Source of the DNA: Cellvibrio sp. OA-2007
GTDB taxonomy: Bacteria; Pseudomonadota; Gammaproteobacteria; Pseudomonadales; Cellvibrionaceae
Direction: 5' to 3'
Length of the DNA: 64,000 bases
Assembly: GCF_000953825.1 (NCBI RefSeq)
Contig: NZ_BBUL01000092.1
Span: 124,001-188,000 of the forward strand
Part shown: positions 58,526 through 64,000 of the stretch, piece after piece
Layout of the letters: each line of letters begins with the position of its first letter
Position numbering within the stretch: the first letter of the stretch is position 1
Translations under genes and position numbers: made by a program
Notes under the pieces: generated by a model
Databases searched by the model: none
What the model was told of the DNA's origin: nothing
What the model saw: the letters and a program-made list of their open reading frames with translations, nothing else

Positions 58526-59998
58526 TTACGTTTCAGTTGTTGCACATACAGTGCCAGCCTTAATCACCTGCGCCAAAATCTGCACGTATTTATCCATCTC
58601 AATCGCGTCAACCTGCGCGTAACCCAGCATCAAACCATTGCGCAGGACTTTATCGGTTGCCAATTTGCTGAGCGGTTGCGCGTAGACACCCTGCGCTAAT
58701 AGCGCTTGGCTAATGACAAGATCATTACACTGTTCAGCTAAGGCGATGGTGAGGTGAATACCGGAAGATCCGCCATAAATTGTGACACTGTCGCCAAGAT
58801 ATTTTTCAATTGCGCTCACTAATGCATCGCGCCTCGCTGCATACAAACGGCGCATTTTTTTCAGATGCTGGGCAAAATGCCCGGCGCGTAAAAATTCTGC
58901 CAGCGCCAATTGGTCAGCGCTGCGACCACGCAGATGCCCCAAGCGCAACATGCCATAAAACGCGGTGGCCAAGCCCTTGGGCACCAACATAAAACCAATG
59001 CGCAATGCAGGAAATAAGGTCTTGCTAAACGTACCGAGATAAATCACCGGCGCGTCTTCTACCAAACCTTGCATTGCTGGTAGCGGTGGGCCATCGCGAC
59101 GGAATTCACTGTCGTAATCATCTTCAATAATTAACGCACCCACACGCTGGGCTGATTCGATCAAGCTCATGCGCCGCTCAATACTCATCACACTGCCCAG
59201 TGGAAATTGATGGGAGGGTGTGGTGTAAATAAATTTAGGCGGAAAATTATTCCAATCCGATTCACTGGGCGCTATGCCCTGCTCGTCCACCGCAATACCA
59301 CGCACATGTAATTCGGCCGCCTTGAGCGATTGAAACGCACCGCCGTAACCAGGGTTTTCAATCCAAACTGTATTGCCCGCATTGGCCAGTGCATGGGCAC
59401 AAATACCCAGACTTTGTTGGGTGCCATCGGTAATAAAAATTTGCGCTGCGGTACAGCGTACACCGCGTGTAGTGGTGAGATGGTCGGCAATGGCGCTGCG
59501 CAATTCTGGTTCACCGGCGACATCGGCGTAATCGAGTTGTTTATGGCTCAGCTTGCGCCAACTGCGCTCCACACAGCGGCGCCACAACGGCAGGGGAAAA
59601 TCCGCAAGGGAGGGAACACCCGGCATAAAAGCGGTAAACGCACCGTGTGGATCAACCGGCCAAGGCGTCAATTGCGCCCGCGTCGAAATCGCGCGTGTTG
59701 CACTGTTTGCCTCATCGACAAGATGGCGACCGGCACAGACTCCCTTTGCCACCCGCGTGCTGCTACCTTGGGTCTGCAACAAGCCTTCCGTCACCAATTG
59801 TTCATAGGCATACAGCACCGTGTTGCGTGCGACGTTAAGTTCTGCCGCCAGCGAGCGAGTACCGGGTAATTTTGCATCGGCGACAAGATGCCCATTCAAA
59901 ATTGCCTCGCGCAAGCAGCCATACAAACGGCGCTGCTGGGATAACCTCAAGCCGCTATGGGCAGGCTGATACTGATCAAACAAGAGTTGGTAATCCAA
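58526..59998 (-). CDS. MocR/PdxR-type regulator (GntR HTH - aminotransferase fold)
   Basis: This is a 490-residue PLP-dependent transcription regulator. Residues about 15-80 are a GntR winged helix (LRLSQQRRLYGCLREAILNG, LPGTRSLAAELNVARNTVLYAYEQL). The remainder is a type I aminotransferase-like domain with the PLP-lysine region YLGTFSKTLFPALRIG and the Asp/Tyr region IEDDYDSEFR. PdxR-type members sense pyridoxal phosphate and control vitamin B6 genes. The gene is divergent from a pyridoxamine-5'-phosphate-oxidase-like gene (97 bp between starts), so that gene is the likely target. Confidence 0.92.
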   Translation of the reverse strand: MDYQLLFDQYQPAHSGLRLSQQRRLYGCLREAILNGHLVADAKLPGTRSLAAELNVARNTVLYAYEQLVTEGLLQTQGSSTRVAKGVCAGRHLVDEANSATRAISTRAQLTPWPVDPHGAFTAFMPGVPSLADFPLPLWRRCVERSWRKLSHKQLDYADVAGEPELRSAIADHLTTTRGVRCTAAQIFITDGTQQSLGICAHALANAGNTVWIENPGYGGAFQSLKAAELHVRGIAVDEQGIAPSESDWNNFPPKFIYTTPSHQFPLGSVMSIERRMSLIESAQRVGALIIEDDYDSEFRRDGPPLPAMQGLVEDAPVIYLGTFSKTLFPALRIGFMLVPKGLATAFYGMLRLGHLRGRSADQLALAEFLRAGHFAQHLKKMRRLYAARRDALVSAIEKYLGDSVTIYGGSSGIHLTIALAEQCNDLVISQALLAQGVYAQPLSKLATDKVLRNGLMLGYAQVDAIEMDKYVQILAQVIKAGTVCATTET

Positions 59999-60002
59999 AA
60001 AG

Positions 60003-60046
60003 TGGCTCCAAAAAATTTATCAATAATGGATCTTATTATAGAGCCA
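60003..60046. promoter_or_regulatory. candidate MocR operator half-sites
   Basis: TGGCTC at 60003-60008 and its inverted copy GAGCCA at 60041-60046 flank an AT-rich stretch between the MocR-type gene and the oxidase-like gene. Paired sites of this kind are common for MocR dimers. Assignment is inference from position. Confidence 0.35.
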
Positions 60047-60095
60047 ATGGCAGATTAACCTAGCATCTCCCTCTACGCGATTAACAAGGATCACC

Positions 60096-60749
60096 ATGAA
60101 CAACTCGCACACTACCGCACCATCGCCCCGCACCCGCATTCGCCGCATTCCCGAATTGGCCAGTTATGACCGCAGTGCGCTGTATCAAATTATCGATGAA
60201 AGCTATGTCTGCCATATCGCCTTTCACGATGGCGAAAATAGCCACTGCATTCCCACCGCCTGTTGGCGCGATGAGGATTTTTTATATATCCACGGTTCTA
60301 ATGGTGGCCGCTTGACCAAGATGTTATTGGGCAGGCGCCAGGTGTCGATTGCAATTACCCATGTGGATGGGTTGGTGCTGGCAAAATCGGCGTTTAGCCA
60401 CACCATGAATTACCGCTCCGCAGTGATTTATGGCGCGTTTGAATTAATTGAAGGGCGTGAACAAAAACTGGCAGCGATGGATGTGTTTATGGACAAGATA
60501 GCCGCAGGCCGCAAACAGGAAGCGCGCCCCGGTAACGATAAAGAATTAGCGGCAACCAGCGTGCTGCGAATTTCCCTCGTTGAAGCTGCAAGCAAAATCA
60601 GCAACACCTTGCCGGTGGATAAAGAAGAGGATCTGGATTTGCCGGTATGGGCAGGTGTTTTACCCTTGCGGGTGGTTCATGGCGAACCGATTCATGCAAA
60701 CAGTGAGGGGCTGACCACGCCCGATTACGTAAAAAATTGGGCGCAATAA
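60096..60749 (+). CDS. pyridoxamine 5'-phosphate oxidase family protein
   Basis: This is a 217-residue split-barrel flavin-binding-family protein (Nim/PNPOx-like). Typical stretches are AFHDGENSHCIPTACWRDEDFLYIHGSNGG and MNYRSAVIYGAFELIEG. The family includes true PNP oxidases, heme-handling proteins and nitroimidazole-resistance proteins; this one resembles the short 'PNPOx-like' group rather than PdxH. The ATG is preceded by AAGGA. It is divergent from a MocR-type PLP-sensing regulator, which fits a role in vitamin B6 or flavin-dependent metabolism. Exact reaction unknown. Confidence 0.85.
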   Translation: MNNSHTTAPSPRTRIRRIPELASYDRSALYQIIDESYVCHIAFHDGENSHCIPTACWRDEDFLYIHGSNGGRLTKMLLGRRQVSIAITHVDGLVLAKSAFSHTMNYRSAVIYGAFELIEGREQKLAAMDVFMDKIAAGRKQEARPGNDKELAATSVLRISLVEAASKISNTLPVDKEEDLDLPVWAGVLPLRVVHGEPIHANSEGLTTPDYVKNWAQ

Positions 60750-60771
60750 GCTAAGCAATATTCCCCAAAAC

Positions 60772-60838
60772 GTCATCCCCGCGTGCGGGGATCCATAGGT
60801 TTACGATCAAAAGCTGGACTCCCGCGAGCGGGAGTGAC
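60772..60838. repeat. REPIN-like dispersed palindromic element
   Basis: Two short palindromes face each other: GTCATCCCCGCGTGCGGGGA plus TCCA, and on the opposite strand GTCACTCCCGCTCGCGGGAG plus TCCA, about 20 bp apart. This is the layout of the widespread GTCAT(T/C)CCCGC...GCGGGAATCCA repeats of proteobacteria. It lies in the gap after the oxidase-like gene. Confidence 0.75.
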
Positions 60839-60906
60839 AATGAGTTATTTAACTGATAAGCAATAAGCGGCCAGCTTTTTGCTTTCTATACTTAAGCTTT
60901 TATTAT

Positions 60907-61983
60907 TTATGTACTTACTTGTGCACGACGCTTGCGCAAATCCAACACCAGTGCAACCACTACATAGAGCACCACCACCGGAACCAATCCAAACAACACG
61001 GCGGTTTGCAATTGCGCCAAATACCCCAGTGACAAGGTCATCGCAATCAAAATCCATACATAGGCGGTATAGAGCGCAAGAAATAACAAACCTTCTATAC
61101 GGTTGAGCGATGCACCAATAAAAAATAACGGTAAACACAGTGCCGCTACACCGAGCATCACCGGAATATCGAAGCTCGCCAGTTGTTCACCGGCCAATAA
61201 AGGGGTGGGCGAGACTACGCCAGAAATACCCAATACACAGAGGATGTTAAAAATATTACTGCCCACTACGTTGCCTACGGCTATATCGCGCTGGCCCTTC
61301 ATAGTGGCCACTACCGATGTCACCAGCTCAGGTAAGGAGGTGCCCACTGCAACAATGGTTAAACCTATAACGGCTTCATTGATACCCCAAGCAGTCGCTA
61401 GCTCTACCGCACTTTGTACCAACCAGCGCGCGCCCAGTACCAAGAGCACCAAGCCAACAATCACCAACAGTATGTTTTGCCACATGGGAACGTTGGTTTT
61501 AAGCATTTCTTCTACTTCTTCATCCACTACATCAACACCCTTTTTCTTGCCCTGATAAAACAGGAAAAAGGTGTAGCCAAACAGGCCTGCCGCCAGAATG
61601 CCCGCTTCAACGCGACTGATGCTGCCGTCATAAGCCATAAATACCGCCAGCGCCGATAAGGCCACCATAATCGGCACGTCTTGACGAATCAGCTGACGGG
61701 AAATTAACAGCGGCGATATAACCGCAGAAAGGCCGAGAATAAAGAGGATGTTCATAATGTTGCTGCCCACCACATTAGCGATGGCCAATTCCGCTTGCCC
61801 AGAGTAAGCAGCCTTCACGCTCACCGCCAATTCCGGCGCACTGGTGCCAAACGCAACCACCGTGAGACCAACCACCAATGCCGGTACGCCAAAATTAGAT
61901 GCGAGGCGCGCAGCCCCTTTGACCAATACATCGGCACCAATTACTAACAGCACTAAACCAACCACTAACAACAACCAGGTCAT
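60907..61983 (-). CDS. calcium/sodium antiporter (CaCA family)
   Basis: This is an inner-membrane exchanger of about 358 residues with two homologous halves of five helices each. Each half carries the alpha-repeat: VVAFGTSAPELAVSVKAA in the first and VVAVGTSLPELVTSVVAT in the second, each followed by GNVVGSNI(M/F)NIL. The cation-binding Glu residues of both repeats are present. An acidic cytosolic loop (VDEEVEEML) separates the halves. The frame extends to 62040, but the ATG at 61983 with GGAG upstream gives the standard start. It resembles E. coli YrbG. It lies between the repeat element and the GH5 gene. Confidence 0.92.
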   Translation of the reverse strand: MTWLLLVVGLVLLVIGADVLVKGAARLASNFGVPALVVGLTVVAFGTSAPELAVSVKAAYSGQAELAIANVVGSNIMNILFILGLSAVISPLLISRQLIRQDVPIMVALSALAVFMAYDGSISRVEAGILAAGLFGYTFFLFYQGKKKGVDVVDEEVEEMLKTNVPMWQNILLVIVGLVLLVLGARWLVQSAVELATAWGINEAVIGLTIVAVGTSLPELVTSVVATMKGQRDIAVGNVVGSNIFNILCVLGISGVVSPTPLLAGEQLASFDIPVMLGVAALCLPLFFIGASLNRIEGLLFLALYTAYVWILIAMTLSLGYLAQLQTAVLFGLVPVVVLYVVVALVLDLRKRRAQVST

Positions 61984-62066
61984 GGGTAACTCCAGGGTGA
62001 AAAATTTTGCCCAGCTTATAGAGATCACCCATAAAATCAAATCCCAATTGATAAATCTTATCGTTC

Positions 62067-62097
62067 AAAAAAACGGAGCCAACTGACGCCGACTCCG
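62067..62097 (-). terminator. rho-independent terminator of the GH5 gene
   Basis: On the minus strand the 7-bp stem CGGAGTC/GGCTCCG is followed by T7, 28 bp after the GH5 stop codon. Confidence 0.85.
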
Positions 62098-62124
62098 GTT
62101 TTAGTGTTGATGAGCAAGAGGAAA

Positions 62125-64000
62125 TTAATTACCCCACAGATCCTTCAACAAGGTGGTTTTACGCGCATCAAAATTCAGCCAGGTGCCCCAGCCAGAGGGA
62201 TTGCTGTCTGGATCGTGAGAATGCAAATACCAGCCACCGGTATCACCTGATTCCGGATTGATTGACCAATAACAGGCCTGGATCTTTTTCTCTTTCATAT
62301 AGCTCACAAATGCCTGCTGCCATTGTTGGTCAACATTGGTGGTGATGTGGCTCCAGCGACTGCGATCTGCAACTGAACCTTTTGCCGGCCAATCCATATT
62401 GCCGCCAAATTCGCCCACTACCATTGCAAACCCCTGATCGCGCAGATAACCAAAGTGCTCATCCCAACCCACGCTGAGCTTGGCTTTGTTAATCACTATA
62501 TTGCAATCAGAGTTACCCGCTTCATCGCCTTCCAATTCAGTACAGTTAACTTGTGTAGGGTCCATAAATTGTTTTTGTACAAACACCGAAGGTCCGTAAG
62601 TGTGCGGTGAAAGCACCAAACGATCTTTCGGAATATTTAATGGATTAGCACGTGCGCCGTACATGTTCTCACCCCAGTTTGGATTCAGGTCTTCGCTGCC
62701 GTGAGGAATTTTTACCCCGCCTGCGGTGGCTGACACACCTTCAACAAAAATCAACACATTGGGGTTAACTGCACTGATCGCTTGATAGGCTTTATCAGAA
62801 AGCGCTTTCCACTCGGCCCAGGTGTAGTCCCATGGCTCGTTGAAAATATCGATACCAATAATATTGTCTACGCCGAGTTGCGCCGAAAGCCCGGCGATTT
62901 CACGCAAGTTAGCCAGCCATTTGGCTTCGTTGTACTCATGTACCACCACGCCCGCACCACTCACTGGCGCACAGGAATAGCCTTCGCGTTTGAAGTCATA
63001 GCTTTCGCGATTAGCATCTGCGTAAGGCGGTTTGGCATCCAACCGGCCTGCGCGCCAACCGACATAGTTAGAGCAGGAGTGGATATCCACAATCACTTCC
63101 AGATTGTTTTGATCCGCCAGTTTGATGAAATCCTCCATCGCTTGACGCGCATTGGTTTGGCGCACAGAAGCATGGTTTTTCAGCACGCCGCCCGCTTGAA
63201 TATCGCCACGCCCTTGTGGGTTATTGGGGTCCAACGTTTGCGGTGCTATTGGCAGCCGAATCACGTTGATACCCTGGGCTTTAATTTCATTCATCGTCTG
63301 CTGAATAGTGCGGCCGGTATTCGCCCACCACATATTGCCCACATACAACTCCATCGGCGCACCGTCGGGATTATTCGCTGCATTTTTGGGTTCATGCTGA
63401 CCTTCAAGGCCAAACCAGTTGCCGCACCGCACCGGAAATACAGTGCCATTTTTGGTGATGTTACCCGTTGTATCCACGCGGAAGACAGCGCCTGCAGGCA
63501 CACTGGAGCGGCTCGATGAACTAATCGAGCTAGGTGTACTGGAGCGCGATGAGCTAATCGAACTGCTGATGGAGCTTGGCGTACTTGAGCGCGATGAGCT
63601 GACCACACTACTGATCGAACTGGGTGTACTGGAACGGGAGCTGGAAACCGAAGAACTCACCACACTAGATGAATTAGCGCAGGCAGTAACACCGTAAGGT
63701 GAAGGCTGGCTGGTACAAGTATTGCGCGAAATACAGCTACGATTATTTTCATAACCCCAACCGCTGGTAGTAGTCACACACAAGGGGTACACGGTGCCGT
63801 ACCAATTGCATTGCTGGACGCAGTTACTAATGCTGCTAGCTGATGAGCTGACCGTTGACGAGCGCGAGGAAGACGCAATTGAACTGGGCGTAGATGAACG
63901 CGATGACATTGCCGACGCCGAACTGCCTGCGCCACCACATACACTGCCACTCAGGGTTGGCTGTTCAAGCGCACCGCCATTTTTATTTAACTGGAAACCA
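62125..64000 (-). CDS. CBM2 - CBM10 - GH5 endoglucanase (5' end beyond window)
   Basis: This is a secreted cellulase, at least 625 residues in the window and still open at base 64000. The first visible residues ([20 protein letters not shown], then CGG) are the end of a CBM2 module, so the start lies to the right. Next come a Ser-rich linker, a CBM10 module with its Cys/Trp pattern ([15 protein letters not shown] ... CISRNTC), a long linker of repeated [11 protein letters not shown] units, and a GH5 catalytic domain (last 430 residues). The GH5 acid/base Glu is in IDIFNEPW and the nucleophile in VVGEFGGN. The methionine at 63909 is inside the linker and is not the start. Cellulose is the likely substrate; mannan cannot be excluded. 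Confidence 0.92.
   Translation of the reverse strand, partial: GFQLNKNGGALEQPTLSGSVCGGAGSSASAMSSRSSTPSSIASSSRSSTVSSSASSISNCVQQCNWYGTVYPLCVTTTSGWGYENNRSCISRNTCTSQPSPYGVTACANSSSVVSSSVSSSRSSTPSSISSVVSSSRSSTPSSISSSISSSRSSTPSSISSSSRSSVPAGAVFRVDTTGNITKNGTVFPVRCGNWFGLEGQHEPKNAANNPDGAPMELYVGNMWWANTGRTIQQTMNEIKAQGINVIRLPIAPQTLDPNNPQGRGDIQAGGVLKNHASVRQTNARQAMEDFIKLADQNNLEVIVDIHSCSNYVGWRAGRLDAKPPYADANRESYDFKREGYSCAPVSGAGVVVHEYNEAKWLANLREIAGLSAQLGVDNIIGIDIFNEPWDYTWAEWKALSDKAYQAISAVNPNVLIFVEGVSATAGGVKIPHGSEDLNPNWGENMYGARANPLNIPKDRLVLSPHTYGPSVFVQKQFMDPTQVNCTELEGDEAGNSDCNIVINKAKLSVGWDEHFGYLRDQGFAMVVGEFGGNMDWPAKGSVADRSRWSHITTNVDQQWQQAFVSYMKEKKIQACYWSINPESGDTGGWYLHSHDPDSNPSGWGTWLNFDARKTTLLKDLWGN
63500..63660 (-). 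repeat. tandem repeats encoding the Ser/Thr-Pro linker
   Basis: About four imperfect DNA repeats of roughly 33-39 bp encode [11 protein letters not shown] units in the GH5 linker. Such repeats can expand or contract by slippage, altering linker length between strains. Confidence 0.7.

Noticed and set aside
62782-63519. Plus-strand 245-codon frame opposite the GH5 domain
   Set aside because: Antisense to a clear catalytic domain with intact motifs; no family resemblance.
63500-63660. Regular repeats considered as a CRISPR array
   Set aside because: They are in frame, have no unique spacers and encode the Ser/Pro linker of the GH5 enzyme.
1-64000. Prophage, insertion sequence or integrative element
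   Set aside because: No integrase, transposase or phage structural gene is visible, and the tRNA array shows no adjoining partial copy that would mark an attachment site.

Overview
The window looks like chromosomal DNA of a plant-polysaccharide-degrading gammaproteobacterium, most probably a Cellvibrio or close relative. The main evidence is an adjacent GH10 xylanase and GH62 arabinofuranosidase pair with near-identical N-terminal carbohydrate-binding regions joined by poly-serine linkers, the arrangement known for xynB/xynC of Cellvibrio japonicus (formerly Pseudomonas fluorescens subsp. cellulosa). A second Ser-linked CBM2-CBM10-GH5 endoglucanase lies at the right edge. Housekeeping genes (queF, ettA, corA, nhaD, cobQ) resemble pseudomonad and other gammaproteobacterial forms. 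I see no prophage, insertion sequence or CRISPR array.

Layout. 1-9.2 kb: queF (cut by the left edge), a YadGH-type ABC exporter, two tandem tRNA-Glu/tRNA-Gly pairs, corA, a pentapeptide-repeat/class III cyclase fusion and a GNAT-nitrilase fusion. 9.3-13.5 kb: ettA, nhaD, a GNAT and a parvulin. 13.7-19.3 kb: the xylan locus (abf62, xyn10) and a membrane-bound AraC-type regulator. 19.6-31.6 kb: a binding-protein/PDC sensor, cobQ, mprF-acvB, a beta-helix lipoprotein, and btuB-cobO behind a cobalamin riboswitch. 31.6-39.4 kb: a colinear five-gene cluster (VIT/vWA sortase substrate, class GN sortase, CreB/CreC two-component system, and a secreted NodB-caspase-TPR protein) closed by a terminator. 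39.4-46.7 kb: a Fur-box siderophore receptor with PepSY reductase-like partner, an antitoxin with a toxin remnant, and a Zur-box zinc receptor. 46.8-55 kb: a PEP-CTERM-type acyltransferase, gamma-glutamyltransferase, S46 dipeptidyl peptidase, a CorC/HlyC-type protein and Fur-box tonB-exbB-exbD. 55-64 kb: a small Cys-rich protein, a MATE pump, a GST/TetR pair, a MocR/PNPOx-like pair, a dispersed palindromic repeat, a Ca/Na exchanger and the GH5 enzyme.

How genes connect. Three TonB-dependent receptors (B12, ferric siderophore, zinc) carry three different predicted metal or cofactor controls (riboswitch, Fur, Zur), and the TonB-ExbB-ExbD motor that would energise them is also encoded here with its own Fur box. 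The xylan enzymes sit downstream of a membrane AraC regulator that could sense periplasmic sugars. The most unusual unit is the sortase/CreBC/caspase cluster: class GN sortase with its dedicated substrate is a known pair, but its coupling to a CreBC-like system and to a polysaccharide deacetylase-caspase fusion is worth a closer look.

All product calls come from reading motifs and family resemblance by eye. No database search was run.
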